Origin: Lytechinus variegatus
Taxonomy: Eukaryota > Echinodermata > Echinoidea > Temnopleuroida > Toxopneustidae
DNA: 64,000 nucleotides
Reading direction: 5' to 3'
NCBI RefSeq assembly: GCF_018143015.1
Contig: NC_054743.1
Coordinates: forward strand, 31,521,934-31,585,933
Shown here: positions 22,080 to 32,528 of the stretch, piece after piece
How the letters are laid out: each line of letters starts with the position of its first letter
Position numbering within the stretch: the first letter of the stretch is position 1
Notes under the pieces: generated by a model
Database searches by the model: none
The model's input: only the letters and a program-made list of their open reading frames with translations
Told to the model about the DNA's origin: nothing
Position numbers and translations under genes: made by a program

Positions 22080-23770
22080 AAGAGAGAGGGGGGCAGAGCA
22101 GAGATAAAAAGCGATAAAAAAGGAGAGAAAGAAAGATTGCGCATTAGACAAAAGAACCGACCTCCATCACTGCTGAAAAGCCGAACTTCTGAATCCGCTC
22201 ACCCCATACATGCAAACAAAACATGGTTCGATCATTCGTGAAAAGCGCTTTTGAGGATAACGACAATTTGCATGATTTGAAAACCAAGTTCCATTCATTG
22301 ATTCCAAACAACAAATATTATACTCGTTTGGGCAAACAACGATCACGGTACTTATTGACCATGCACGCTTCATATTCAATATACGTCGTACACCAGCTAA
22401 TACAGTCTGCAAGTCATTTCGATACCAGGGGGTGTCATCATCATCTGATTTTCATATTCATGTTCATATAAATTAAGCCTGGAATTTTGTGTAAACACAT
22501 ACTGTTTTATAGCAATTGGATATTCCTGCATTCTGTTAATTTGAAACTATAACTGAGTGATGATAATGTCAGTCGACACAATGGTGCTGAGGAATTTATA
22601 TTTCAATGGAGGATCATCGTTCGATACCCATTACCATGGGCAATGGCTTCGACAGCATTGGTGGGTTTCAATCTTCATCTCCTTGACGTACATATTCATC
22701 ATTTTCGGGGGAAAGCGGTTGATGTCCGACCGGAAACCTTTCGATCTCCGCAGTCCCCTCGTTGCTTGGTCGGGCAGCTTTGCTCTCTTTAGTTTCGCTG
22801 GTGCGGTGGTGATGGTCAGAGACTTTGCGCGCTGCGTCGTCGAAGACGGGTGGCGCGCAACCATGTGCGACGCCAATTTCTTCAACGGGAACGTGGGCCT
22901 GTGGGTTTGGCTATTCGCACTCAGCAAGGTTCTCGAACTCGGTGACACGATCTTTATCGTCCTTCGCAAGCAAAAACTCATATTCATCCATTGGTATCAC
23001 CACGTTACAACTCTAATCTACACATTCTATTTATACGCCGACTGTATGTCTGTTGGACGCTATTTCGGCACTTTGAACTTCGTTGTACATTTTGTGATGT
23101 ACTCCTATTACGCCCTGAGCGCTGCCAAAATCATCAACAAGCCTCGTCAAATCAAGATCTCAGTTACAGTCTTTCAGCTTGTCCAGTTTGTCATCTCAAT
23201 CGGCGTGTCTCTCTACGCGGCATTTGAACTTTCGGCGGGAAGGCACTGTGACATAAACTGGCTAAATATTTTCTGGACTATGGTCCTGTATGTAAGCTTT
23301 TTGTATTACTTCCTTAAATTCTTTTACGATGCGTATGTCAAACGGCCTGAGAAGCAAAAGATATAGCGAAAATCTATCCCTATGTATCAGTTTACCTTGG
23401 TGTTTTGTTTGTGATGTAAATAAGCACTAAAAAATAATTTGAAATTATATTGCTTTCTACCTCTTGGACAAACATCAACTGAACAAAGTTAAGTTTATAC
23501 TAACGAAAGTCATGTTTTTTCTCATTTTCATATAAGCTATAATTTCTTCAGTTTAACCGAACTTAACGTTTTGAACCCTATTATAAATCATATTATATAT
23601 TATGGTATTATCATTAAATGTAACTGTTCTCTATGAGAAAATATCGCGTAGGGCTATTAATCATTTCACCAAAGGTCATATTTTAGGACGACCCGTCGTC
23701 ACAAATCAGTCACACTTTGGAGCTAGGTGTTTCAATATAGGCGAGTGCACGCGTGCCTTTGAAAGAAAGT
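22080..23770 (+). repeat. Segmental duplication block, left copy
   Basis: Similar to 34235-36120 over the elongase gene plus about 500 bp upstream (e.g. TGAATCCGCTCACCCCATA, GGTTCGATCATTCG, AACAAATATTATACTCGTTT) and about 400 bp downstream (GATGTAAATAAGCACT, ACGAAAG, CACCAAAG). Flank similarity is lower than in the coding region and contains indels. Confidence 0.85.
22581..23366 (+). CDS. ELOVL6-like: ELOVL6-type very-long-chain fatty-acid elongase, copy 1 (intronless)
   Basis: 261 residues in one exon. I chose the ATG at 22581 because the same MVLRNLY start is present in the second copy; two earlier in-frame ATGs at 22560 and 22566 would add seven residues. ELO-family motifs in order: KVLELGDT (K-x-x-E-x-x-D-T), the catalytic histidine box HWYHH, NFVVHFVMYSYY and TVFQLVQF (T-x-x-Q-x-x-Q). 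Several hydrophobic segments (near residues 28-44 and 62-80, and five more downstream) fit a multi-span ER membrane enzyme that condenses malonyl-CoA with acyl-CoA. Sequence resembles ELOVL6/ELOVL3, which elongate saturated and monounsaturated C12-C16 chains. The tail ends KRPEKQKI, lysine-rich but not a canonical KKXX signal. It differs from copy 2 at 13 of 261 residues. Vertebrate ELOVL6 has coding introns, so an intronless form is notable. Confidence 0.92.
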   Translation: MVLRNLYFNGGSSFDTHYHGQWLRQHWWVSIFISLTYIFIIFGGKRLMSDRKPFDLRSPLVAWSGSFALFSFAGAVVMVRDFARCVVEDGWRATMCDANFFNGNVGLWVWLFALSKVLELGDTIFIVLRKQKLIFIHWYHHVTTLIYTFYLYADCMSVGRYFGTLNFVVHFVMYSYYALSAAKIINKPRQIKISVTVFQLVQFVISIGVSLYAAFELSAGRHCDINWLNIFWTMVLYVSFLYYFLKFFYDAYVKRPEKQKI

Positions 23771-23781
23771 CTTTGAAATAA

Positions 23782-24005
23782 CACTGCAAGAAATGCCGGT
23801 GTTAATTCAATACCAGCCTACATCGGTCCACATAGGAGAGAAACAACATCGATTTGGCGTTAGGCTAACACCAATTTGACATTTAAGCAACTCCAATTGG
23901 TGTTAAACCAATATCGATTAGATTCTTAACTGGTGTTGTTTCAACGTTTTATTGATGTTGACCAATAGAGATTTCAGGCTAGTATACCCGCATTTTTTTC
24001 CGTGT
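23782..24005. mobile_element. CACTG-ended MITE, family E (copy E1)
   Basis: Starts CACTGCAAGAAATGCCGGTG and ends TTTTTTTCCGTGT, a degraded mirror. Inside are repeated GGTGTTAA and TTAACACC-like words, shared with copies at 49546-49813, 49989-50235 and 51057-51299. Confidence 0.6.
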
Positions 24006-24109
24006 ATTTGTTAATGGTAGTTACCTTGAAATCCTTGATTCTGAATGACTGTTAAATAAGCATTGTTACCATGGTAGTTACCATTTGATTGCCAAGTTCC
24101 CATAATATG

Positions 24110-24285
24110 GTACTTTTAAGAGCCAAATGTGGTAAAGCGCCCACCTCATGAACGGTATGTCGTGGGTTCGATCCCGGCCGAGTCATGCCAAAGACTTTAA
24201 AAATTGAAACTTCTTCCTTCTTGTCTGGCGCTCGACGTATGAGAATAGAGAAGGGTAATAATAACATATACTGTTATGCAGGGCC
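24110..24285 (+). repeat. tRNA-derived SINE, family S5, copy 1
   Basis: Degraded A box (AATGTGGTAAAGCGC), then GCCCACCTCATGAACGG, then B box GGGTTCGATCCCGG, then a body with AAAATTGAAACTTC and a TAATAATAACATA end. The same order is seen at 41902-42056. Confidence 0.65.
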
Positions 24286-24609
24286 CGCTGGAAGAACAGC
24301 TTACAGCGCAGAGGTATCTAATTTGGGTAAATACGAGTCATTATTATTATTTTATGGAACGGTGCCCAACAATAACGAATAAGCCTACCAGCATCATGCA
24401 CACGCTAAAAAAAGGTTCGTGTTTACACCCTTTGATGCATCAGGCAGGGAGCTCTTATAGGCCCAACTCAGTCCAAAATCAACAGTCTAAATGTCAAACC
24501 CACCCATAGCCAAAAAAAATTATTTAAATGAATAGCGAAAAATCAAACAACCATTGGGTAAGAATTAGAAGAAAAATCAGAAAGTAATGATGTTAATAAG
24601 AAAAGCTAT

Positions 24610-25138
24610 GTTTTATATAGCGCTTTTCCCATAATGGGCCCAAAGCGCTTTATAGCATAATTAATTATTATTACCATGATTACCCCGTCATCGGATCCTT
24701 GCATTCCCTCACACAATATATGCACAAATCCACTCCCTGGGGAGCATTCCAACAAGAGTTCCAAGACTTTCGCATCCTACCGGGTACCCATTTAGCACCT
24801 GAGTCGAGAGTGGCAAAGTGTGGATTGACGCCTTGCCAAAGGACGCTAGACCGCGGTGGTATTCGAACACACGACCCTCTGTTTTTTAAGGCTTGGTCAC
24901 ACCGCCTGAGCGTTGTTGGAGCGGTCGTGGAGCGGAGAGAAAAAAATCATCACCGCTCGCTACTGTTCACCATTTTCGATTTCGATTGTTTTTTTTTTTG
25001 TTTTTTTATTTTTGTTTTACAGTTTTCCCCAAACTTTGTGAGCAAAATTCCACCCTCTCTCCCTACCGCTCCACGACCGCTCCAACAACGCTCGGGCGGT
25101 GTGACTAGGCTTTGAGGCGAGAGTCAGAGCCACTATAC
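24610..25138 (-). repeat. tRNA-derived SINE, family S1, inverted, split by a foldback element
   Basis: Reverse complement of the S1 sequence: CTCCCTGGGGAGCATTCCAA, CGGGTACCCATTTAGC and ACGACCCTCTG. After an insertion the tRNA-like head resumes at GGCGAGAGTCAGAGCCACTATAC. Its tail (AGCGCTTTTCCC...AAAGCGCTTTATA) is at the left. Confidence 0.7.
24887..25113. mobile_element. Foldback MITE nested in the S1 SINE
   Basis: About 50-base arms: AAGGCTTGGTCACACCGCC at the left and GGCGGTGTGACTAGGCTTT at the right, continuing inward as GAGCGTTGTTGGAGCGGTCG and its complement. The core is T-rich. It sits in the tRNA-related part of the SINE, replacing the few bases between CCCTCTG and GGCGAGAG. Confidence 0.75.
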
Positions 25139-25183
25139 ACAACGGCTCTTCCACACAAATTGACATTCTGAATTTTCAAATAA

Positions 25184-25290
25184 CAATGAACAGCTGGAAA
25201 GTCTTTGATGTACCGATATGTAAAGCAGTTTCTGTCCGGAGTCCAGGATGAAACTCCTTTGATTCACCAATGTCCAACAAAGACGTCATG
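25184..25290 (+). repeat. 107-bp repeat F, left of the LTR element
   Basis: Starts CAATGAACAGCTGG and ends AAAGACGTCATG, directly against the LTR. A second copy abuts the other LTR at 32380-32486 with four differences. A diverged member of the same dispersed repeat lies at about 42112-42370. Confidence 0.85.
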
Positions 25291-25699
25291 GTACAAAATA
25301 ATGATGCAGGTGTAGAAAGCAGAAAATCATTTGGATATTCACTTTATTCAGCTTTTAACTTTTAAAATGATCTTCAGAATTCACAAATACTCAGCTCTCA
25401 GACAAACTACATGTACATGTACAAGGTTGAAGAGCATTGAGAGTCAACTGCCAGGTTTCTTAGCATGGTAAAAATGTTGTCTACTCTCTCAATAATACAT
25501 GTATCAATGGTCCTGTTCATGCAGGACACACCCTAGCAACCAAACCAAAAATTGTTTCTATTCATTCTAAGCACCTTGCCTACAAGGTGCAGGCATACAG
25601 GTGCAGGCATACAATACAGGCTGACCTGTAACTTTCCATCATTCACTTCAGGCTCTATTTCCAAGAGTTATGCCTGCACCTGTTATTCATATCACTACA
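25291..25699 (-). repeat. LTR (3' LTR of the Gypsy element)
   Basis: 409 bp, matching 31971-32379 with a single difference. Read on the minus strand it begins TGTAGTGATATGA, preceded by a purine-rich tract (AGTAGGGGAGAAT) that fits a polypurine tract. Confidence 0.92.
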
Positions 25700-26254
25700 A
25701 TTCTCCCCTACTTTATAATAATCTCCTCCTGGAGATTACAAGAAATATGATTCATAATAATCTACAATATTTAATAGTACATACACTTTCAATATTGTAG
25801 CATGGTTTGATTATTTTTCACAGGTATTATGACCTCTTTTTTTGGTAAAATTAGAAAAGTAATCTATTAATCCATAAATGTTTGGAATAGTGAAAAACTG
25901 AGTGACATTTTTTTTTTCAACTTTACAAAGCTTCAACTTGAAATATAGACACTGCTTCCTATAACTTCAAAATGGAATAATGGTGAAGTCAAACATTTAT
26001 GCAAACAAATAATGTTGATCAATAAATTTCAGGAAGTTTTTCTTCTCTTTTTTTTTTGACAATTACAAATTGATATGCATTTTTTTTTCTTCTTCAATGT
26101 ATAGGCATACTGGCACATGGTTGCATGGGAATAAAGTCACCATTTTCACATTCTATTTCCAATCAAACATTTATAAAAAAATAATCAAATACATGAATTA
26201 CCTATCTCAAAACAATTGAAATGCAGGTAAAGTTTTGTATGTCTTTAGCAAATT

Positions 26255-29200
26255 TCAAATGCTAGACTTTGGAAGTCTAAATGGATTCTGATGTTTACCC
26301 CGTGTGACTCGTGTACTTCTACGGAGCACAGGGGCAACAGGCGACTGAATTACAGGCATGGGGGCAGTGGAAGGAATCTCCCCTACATTGTAAACACTTG
26401 GCTTGTCAATCCCTTGTTTACAGCCCCTAATTAACACTTCATCTGTGTCTGACTCTGAATCATCTGATTGATCAAAGTTTTGGGAAAAATGGGTCTCCCC
26501 TACTTTTTGTTTGTCAACATGGGCCTTAGAATTATGTCTATCTGACATCGATACCTCCTCAGAACCAACATCATCATGTTTATCATCATATTGCATTACT
26601 GGGGATATTCTCAACAGTCGGCGGTGTACCACCTTTTCATTTCCTCCTCTGACAGGCCTGATAGCGTAAACATCTTCTTCTCTATTATGCCATAAGACAA
26701 CATACTGATCCCTCTCATATACATCTTTGATTTTGTGTCTACCAGGGAAAGCACATTTTTTCAAGAGTACTTGGGTACCAATAGGAATGCCCTTACCAAA
26801 TGCTGGGGCCTTAGCATCATGCAGCCCTTTATTATGTGCAGCAGATTGCTTAACTCTTTCTTGCACAATCTGATTAGTCTGCTCCAGGAGTTCAGATTGT
26901 TGACTAACAAAATCTTGATTCCAATCACAATCTGTACGGCCCAAAATCTGATCAAGTGGTATGAGTGGCTCTCGACCGAACATTAGAGTATATGGAGCTA
27001 TTCCAGTCGTGCAATGAGGGGTTGTGTTGTACACAAACACTAAATGAGACAACATATCTGGCCACCTATGCCTTGCCTTGGGATCTAAGGATTTAATCAA
27101 TCCAAATAATGTACGATTAAATCTTTCTGTTTGACCATTTCCTTCTGGATGATATGGGGACGTGTGAGTCTTTCTTATCCCATACAATTTGCAAAGCTCC
27201 TTAACCACCTCCCCTTCAAAATTTCTGCCTTGGTCACTGTGTATTCTGTTAGGAATACCAAACTTTGTAAACCAATGATCTCTAAGTACCTTTGCAACTG
27301 TTACAGCATGTTGGTCCCTACAAGCCACTGCTTGGGTAAATTTGGTATACACATCAGTGATTACCAACACATCTTCTACACCGCCTAGTCCTTTATCAAT
27401 TTTCACAAAGTCAATTGCCACTACCTCTAGTGGTCGAAAAGCTATTAGATGTCTCATTGGCGTTCTGGTGCGTGGTTGGGAGGCCTTAGCTATTACACAC
27501 CGTGTGCAATTACTAACATGCTTATGCACTGATGCTGACATCCTTGGCCAATAAACACGCCTTCTAAGAAGAGAAAAGGTCCTAGTGACCCCTTGATGAC
27601 CCCAACCATCATGGGCTCCTTCTAAAACCCTTACACGAAGACACTCTGGTAGTAAGTACTGAAAGATTTCACCGTGTATAGGATCATTTACATGCCTACA
27701 GAGAACACCATCCTTCTCAACAATCCTTGACCACTGCCACAACCATCGTCTAACTTCTGGTGGCTCTCTGATACCACTAACTACATCTGTTGGCTCTAAG
27801 CCTTTATCCCAACGTTTCCAAACATACTTAAGGACGGGGTCTGACCTTTGTAATGCTGTCACCTGACTTGGAGATAGAGATGGGAAAATCCCTGGAGAAG
27901 ATTTGTCTGGAGGAATGTTACAAGTTCCTTGATTCACAGCTGCAACACAAGGTTCAGCTCTAGTAATACCTGTTCCTGTGGTACCAAGTACTGCACACAT
28001 TACCTGCTCTACTTCTACTGCACAGAAATGTTCGGGATACCGGCTCAAGGCATCCGCACATTTGTTACTCTTACCAGAACGAAATTTAATATCAAAATTA
28101 AACGCTGCTAACTGGGCAACCCATCTCATTGCGCAAGCATCTAACTTAGCAGTGTGAATATGGGCAAGCGGGTTATTATCTGTCAGAACCGTGAACGAAC
28201 CTCCGATCAAATAGTCGCGAAACTTATCAACAACTGCCCATTTCAATGCGAGGAGTTCAAGTTTAAAGGAACTGTAATCGGGATAATTCTTCTCAGCCCC
28301 TCTCAATCCTCGACTTGCATAAGCTATGGGATGTGGGGCACCTTGATTATCTTCTTGTAACAAACATGCACCTAGTCCCTTCAAAGAGGCATCAATCTCT
28401 AAAATAAATGGCCTTGAAAAATCTGGGTATTTCAACACTGGAACATTTGCCAGTCTTACTTTCAACTCATCAAATGCTCTTTGAGCCTCTTTCGTCCAAC
28501 AGAAGGATTGTTTAGGTTTGTTAGACTTTCCTTTCACAGTTGGAGGTAATATATCATGAAGTGGTGCTGCTATGGACGAAAAATCTCTAACGAAACGCCT
28601 ATAATAACTTGCAAGGCCTAAAAATGACCTTAACTCATCAGAATTTCTTGGAACTGGCCAGTCCAACACCTTTTGAACTTTATCTTTATCTAGAGAAATG
28701 CCTTCAGCATTCACCACATGGCCTAAATATGTAGCTTCCCTTTGAAACAAACTACATTTTTTTCCTTTGACCTTTAAACCAAACTCACCTAGTCTTGTGA
28801 GAACTTTATCTAAAGTATCTAAGTGGACATCAATTGAAGGAGAAAATAAAAGAATGTCATCTAAATAAATTAACAACTCTGTCAAGTTCATGTCACCTAG
28901 ACATCGCTCCATCACTCTTTGAAACGTACTCGGAGCATTGGTCAAACCAAAGGGCATCCTATTGTATTGAAATAAACCAAATGGAACGCGAAAAGCTGAC
29001 ATTTTTCTAGAGTCAGCATCCATTACAACCTGATGATAACCGTGAGCTAAATCAAGAGATGAAAAATAAACTGCACCATTAAGGGCCTCTAGAGATTCTT
29101 CTATACGTGGCAACGGAAAAGCATCTTTCAATGTTTTCTTATTAAGTTGACGATAATCAACACATATGCGCAAACTACCATCTTTTTTCTTGACAAGAAC

Positions 29201-30385
29201 TACAGGGCTTGCATAAGGACTATTACTTGGCTCTATTATCCCCTGATCTAACAATTGCCTTAAAGTGTCTTTCACTTCTTTGACATAATGTGGGGGAATT
29301 CTACGATATGGTTGATTAACCGGTATATCATCAGTTGTCTTTATTTCATGTGGTACTTCCGAACAAAAACCAACATCGAAATCTCCCTTAGAAAAAACAG
29401 CATCATGTTTTTGAATGAGGCGTACCACTCTTTCCTTTTCATCCCTAGAAACCCTACAAGATTCCAGATTTAATCCTGGTGGCAAAATATATTGACTTCC
29501 ATCAATGAAAGTATACACATCTTTTGGATTACTTTCCTTTTCCTGCTCATTCTGCAATCTATGAGGAACCTTACTGGGTGACTCTACTAGTACATTTAAG
29601 ATGGAAACACTGAGATGTTGATCTTGAGGTTCTACAATAATTTCATTTGAATCTAACACTTCAGTCACATTCACCAATTTGCTAAATGGGGGAATAACCA
29701 AGGGTTGGGAGCCAAGATTCCCAATCAAAACTGTAACTGACTTGCCATTACTCTTTTCACAAGTATCATAAATTACACAAGTCTCACCAATATCATGGTT
29801 TCCTTCTACTACAACCATTTTATCCTTCAAAGCATTTGGCGGGGTTCTCAATTGACACACTACAGTCTGCACTTGTCTAGAATGTATGACTACAGGTTTT
29901 CTACCAGTTCTACCATTTACAACATGACTTGGTTTACATTCTCTTTGACTCTTGTTATTTGAATCAACAGGCTTAGTAAGATCTAACCACTTCATTACAA
30001 TATTCCAAGCCTCAGCATCTGACCCATTCAAATCATTAACATGGTCTTTCAAATCATACAATACATTACATCCTAATAATACATGACTTTGTTTACTGTC
30101 AATAATGGCCTTCCCATGGGCAGAGTCATCAACAATTAAGAAGTGGGCACCTAAGGTATAGTCATTTACAGAAAGAGGAATTTCCACATATCCTTCAATT
30201 GGAATTTGTAGGTGATTGGCACCTACAACTTGTACACATACTTTCCCTAGTGGACTTAATTTGTCAGCCAAATGCTCATGATAAAATGATGAACTAATCA
30301 GAGAAGTTTCTGCCCCAGTATCTAATGTACATTGAACTGAAACTCCAGCCAAATCAACAACTGCTTTGGGGCTCTGTTTAACCAA
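26255..30385 (-). CDS. pol: pol polyprotein of the Gypsy element
   Basis: Fossil-element part. Domain order: aspartic protease (CTLDTGAETSLIS), reverse transcriptase (YLDDILLF), RNase H (EIDASLKGLGA), a zinc-binding integrase N-terminus, the integrase core (HSDQGRNFE) and a basic C-terminal tail. The order RT-RNase H-integrase places it in Ty3/Gypsy and not Copia. Open throughout. Confidence 0.93.
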   Translation of the reverse strand: MVKQSPKAVVDLAGVSVQCTLDTGAETSLISSSFYHEHLADKLSPLGKVCVQVVGANHLQIPIEGYVEIPLSVNDYTLGAHFLIVDDSAHGKAIIDSKQSHVLLGCNVLYDLKDHVNDLNGSDAEAWNIVMKWLDLTKPVDSNNKSQRECKPSHVVNGRTGRKPVVIHSRQVQTVVCQLRTPPNALKDKMVVVEGNHDIGETCVIYDTCEKSNGKSVTVLIGNLGSQPLVIPPFSKLVNVTEVLDSNEIIVEPQDQHLSVSILNVLVESPSKVPHRLQNEQEKESNPKDVYTFIDGSQYILPPGLNLESCRVSRDEKERVVRLIQKHDAVFSKGDFDVGFCSEVPHEIKTTDDIPVNQPYRRIPPHYVKEVKDTLRQLLDQGIIEPSNSPYASPVVLVKKKDGSLRICVDYRQLNKKTLKDAFPLPRIEESLEALNGAVYFSSLDLAHGYHQVVMDADSRKMSAFRVPFGLFQYNRMPFGLTNAPSTFQRVMERCLGDMNLTELLIYLDDILLFSPSIDVHLDTLDKVLTRLGEFGLKVKGKKCSLFQREATYLGHVVNAEGISLDKDKVQKVLDWPVPRNSDELRSFLGLASYYRRFVRDFSSIAAPLHDILPPTVKGKSNKPKQSFCWTKEAQRAFDELKVRLANVPVLKYPDFSRPFILEIDASLKGLGACLLQEDNQGAPHPIAYASRGLRGAEKNYPDYSSFKLELLALKWAVVDKFRDYLIGGSFTVLTDNNPLAHIHTAKLDACAMRWVAQLAAFNFDIKFRSGKSNKCADALSRYPEHFCAVEVEQVMCAVLGTTGTGITRAEPCVAAVNQGTCNIPPDKSSPGIFPSLSPSQVTALQRSDPVLKYVWKRWDKGLEPTDVVSGIREPPEVRRWLWQWSRIVEKDGVLCRHVNDPIHGEIFQYLLPECLRVRVLEGAHDGWGHQGVTRTFSLLRRRVYWPRMSASVHKHVSNCTRCVIAKASQPRTRTPMRHLIAFRPLEVVAIDFVKIDKGLGGVEDVLVITDVYTKFTQAVACRDQHAVTVAKVLRDHWFTKFGIPNRIHSDQGRNFEGEVVKELCKLYGIRKTHTSPYHPEGNGQTERFNRTLFGLIKSLDPKARHRWPDMLSHLVFVYNTTPHCTTGIAPYTLMFGREPLIPLDQILGRTDCDWNQDFVSQQSELLEQTNQIVQERVKQSAAHNKGLHDAKAPAFGKGIPIGTQVLLKKCAFPGRHKIKDVYERDQYVVLWHNREEDVYAIRPVRGGNEKVVHRRLLRISPVMQYDDKHDDVGSEEVSMSDRHNSKAHVDKQKVGETHFSQNFDQSDDSESDTDEVLIRGCKQGIDKPSVYNVGEIPSTAPMPVIQSPVAPVLRRSTRVTRGKHQNPFRLPKSSI

Positions 30386-30483
30386 CTTATCTAATATCTC
30401 ATCAGGTGTCAGTTGAGTGCTAGGAACATGGACATCACCTACAGGGACCGACTGAGTTTCCCCCTCAACATTTCGGTCCTGTA

Positions 30484-31524
30484 CTAGAGAGGGGGTTTGG
30501 CGTTTAAATCACCTGAATTCTGATACTCATAATTCCTATTCTGTGATTGTTTTTGTAACTCCCAACACTGTGCTTGGATATGACCAGGTCTACCACAGTA
30601 GAAACAACTTCGATTACGTTTCTGTCTGGTATACTTTGGAGTTGCTTGGGGTCTCCTAGCCAATAATTCTGATAATTGTTCTTGCTGACGCTCCATAATA
30701 GTTTGCTGCTGCAATACACATTTTTCTAATGCAGCTTGTTGTTGTACCAAATGATGAATCAAACTACTATCTGCGTGCATGTTACTAGTACTAGCTATCC
30801 CTTCAGGACAATCATCAACTGACACCTCATATACCAATCCACGTTTATTGGACGTACCCTCTACCTTTGTGTCAAAGCTTTCCAACAAATCTGAGGCATA
30901 ATCTCTGATCTCTAAAAATGTTTTACCAGGGTTAGCCAATCGGATACGCCGTAACTCGAGGCGTATGCTATTGCTACGTGCACCCGCTACAAACTTGTCA
31001 ATAAGGGCAGAATCCCTAAGGCCTTTGTGTGCCTCTTTTTCCCTATCTGGTGCTACATCTATGATTGCATCATACAAGCACATTAAAGCCCTTGAAAACT
31101 CATCCAAAGACTCCCCCTCCTTCTGAACTCTTTCATGAAATCTCTTCTGGAGGGTTTGAGTGGTATCTTTAGATCCAAAATGACGTGTTAACAAAGAAAG
31201 CAAAGTATCTAGATCATCTGAAGAGACAGAGTGACACCTGATTTCCTGGCGTGCAGGCCCATCTAAATGATTCAAAATAACTTGGGCTTTCTGTGTTATT
31301 GGAATCTCACATTGATCACAAAAAATATCCACTTCTTCCAACCATTGTGATAATGTTAAATCTCCCAAAGAAGTTTTACCTGAAAATCGTGGTAATTTTG
31401 GGGCACGCAAATGTGTCACTCTACCCCCTTTTACATTTAAGGCATTAGTAATACCCGTTATCAATTTGTCAACTAACTCATCAGAACTTTCAGCCATCTT
31501 GATCACTAGATTACAATTAATCAA
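30484..31524 (-). CDS. gag: gag protein of the Gypsy element
   Basis: Fossil-element part. A retrotransposon gag-type region (residues about 50-200, with FHERVQKEGESLDEFSRAL) is followed by a glutamine-rich stretch and one CCHC zinc knuckle, CFYCGRPGHIQAQC. Open throughout; it lies just upstream of pol in another frame. A start at the internal methionine MAESSDELVD is equally plausible. Confidence 0.88.
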   Translation of the reverse strand: MINCNLVIKMAESSDELVDKLITGITNALNVKGGRVTHLRAPKLPRFSGKTSLGDLTLSQWLEEVDIFCDQCEIPITQKAQVILNHLDGPARQEIRCHSVSSDDLDTLLSLLTRHFGSKDTTQTLQKRFHERVQKEGESLDEFSRALMCLYDAIIDVAPDREKEAHKGLRDSALIDKFVAGARSNSIRLELRRIRLANPGKTFLEIRDYASDLLESFDTKVEGTSNKRGLVYEVSVDDCPEGIASTSNMHADSSLIHHLVQQQAALEKCVLQQQTIMERQQEQLSELLARRPQATPKYTRQKRNRSCFYCGRPGHIQAQCWELQKQSQNRNYEYQNSGDLNAKPPL

Positions 31525-31970
31525 AACTAAAAAACAGACTAGTCTCCTCTCAAAATGTCATATTGTATATTGTTTCAAAGTCTTCTCTTAATGATGCGGT
31601 TGTCATATTTCTCAAAATAATCTTCTTGTTCTTCAGATTCATGTACACTTCCAAATTGATGTGACTTGTAAAAAAAATCATGCAATTCTATAGTAAAGTC
31701 TACTCCATTTATTCTGCACCACTGGTCCTCCACTCTTCTTGCTAAAGCACCATCTGACATCATATTGTCCTGACTCTTCAGTAACGCAGTGCATGCAAGA
31801 GCGATAAACAGTCACTGTATGCTTTCCATAAAAGCACGCTATCCTCACTAGTTATCAGAGTTGTATGCACACAGTAGCAGTTTCTTGAATATTCACACAT
31901 ATTGTCTGACAGCAAGGAGTTTTATCCAGTTTCTAGCACCCCATCCGTACTACCAGTTGAAACATACAGG

Positions 31971-32379
31971 GTACAAAATAATGATGCAGGTGTAGAAAGC
32001 AGAAAATCATTTGGATATTCACTTTATTCAGCTTTTAACTTTTAAAATGGTCTTCAGAATTCACAAATACTCAGCTCTCAGACAAACTACATGTACATGT
32101 ACAAGGTTGAAGAGCATTGAGAGTCAACTGCCAGGTTTCTTAGCATGGTAAAAATGTTGTCTACTCTCTCAATAATACATGTATCAATGGTCCTGTTCAT
32201 GCAGGACACACCCTAGCAACCAAACCAAAAATTGTTTCTATTCATTCTAAGCACCTTGCCTACAAGGTGCAGGCATACAGGTGCAGGCATACAATACAGG
32301 CTGACCTGTAACTTTCCATCATTCACTTCAGGCTCTATTTCCAAGAGTTATGCCTGCACCTGTTATTCATATCACTACA
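31971..32379 (-). repeat. LTR (5' LTR of the Gypsy element)
   Basis: 409 bp, almost identical to 25291-25699. The untranslated leader (31525-31970) lies between it and gag. Confidence 0.92.
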
Positions 32380-32528
32380 CAATGAACAGTTGGAAAGTCT
32401 TTGATGTACCGATTAGTAAAGCAGTTTCTGTCCGGAGTCCAGGGTGAAACTCCTTTGATTCACCAATGTCCAACAAAGACGTCATGGTTGCTCTTTGCCA
32501 CGAAGAGCAATTGGCAAAACATTGTTCT
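32380..32528 (+). repeat. Repeat F, right of the LTR element, with its continuation
   Basis: The first 107 bases match 25184-25290 with four differences. The copy then continues GTTGCTCTTTGCCACGAAGA, which has a diverged counterpart at about 42287 (GTTGCTCATTGTCATGAAGG). F is therefore part of a larger dispersed repeat. Confidence 0.75.

Larger units (their letters stand above)
25291..32379 (-). mobile_element. Ty3/Gypsy LTR retrotransposon, whole-looking and young
   Basis: LTR, leader, gag, pol, 3' non-coding tract, LTR, on the minus strand, about 7.1 kb in all. Both long frames are open throughout and the LTRs differ at one of 409 positions, so it looks whole and the insertion is recent. 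gag and pol lie in different frames, as in families that use frameshifting. The element is flanked by a 107-bp direct repeat (25184-25290 and 32380-32486) instead of the usual 4-6 bp duplication. It separates the two elongase copies. Confidence 0.93.

Noticed and set aside
9800-23400. A lipid-metabolism gene cluster (FAAH2 plus ELOVL6) as a functional unit
   Set aside because: Only proximity supports it; the genes are on opposite strands, far apart and separated by repeats.
25184-25290. Calling repeat F a simple target-site duplication
   Set aside because: It is far longer than Gypsy duplications, more diverged than the LTRs, and a third related copy exists at about 42112.
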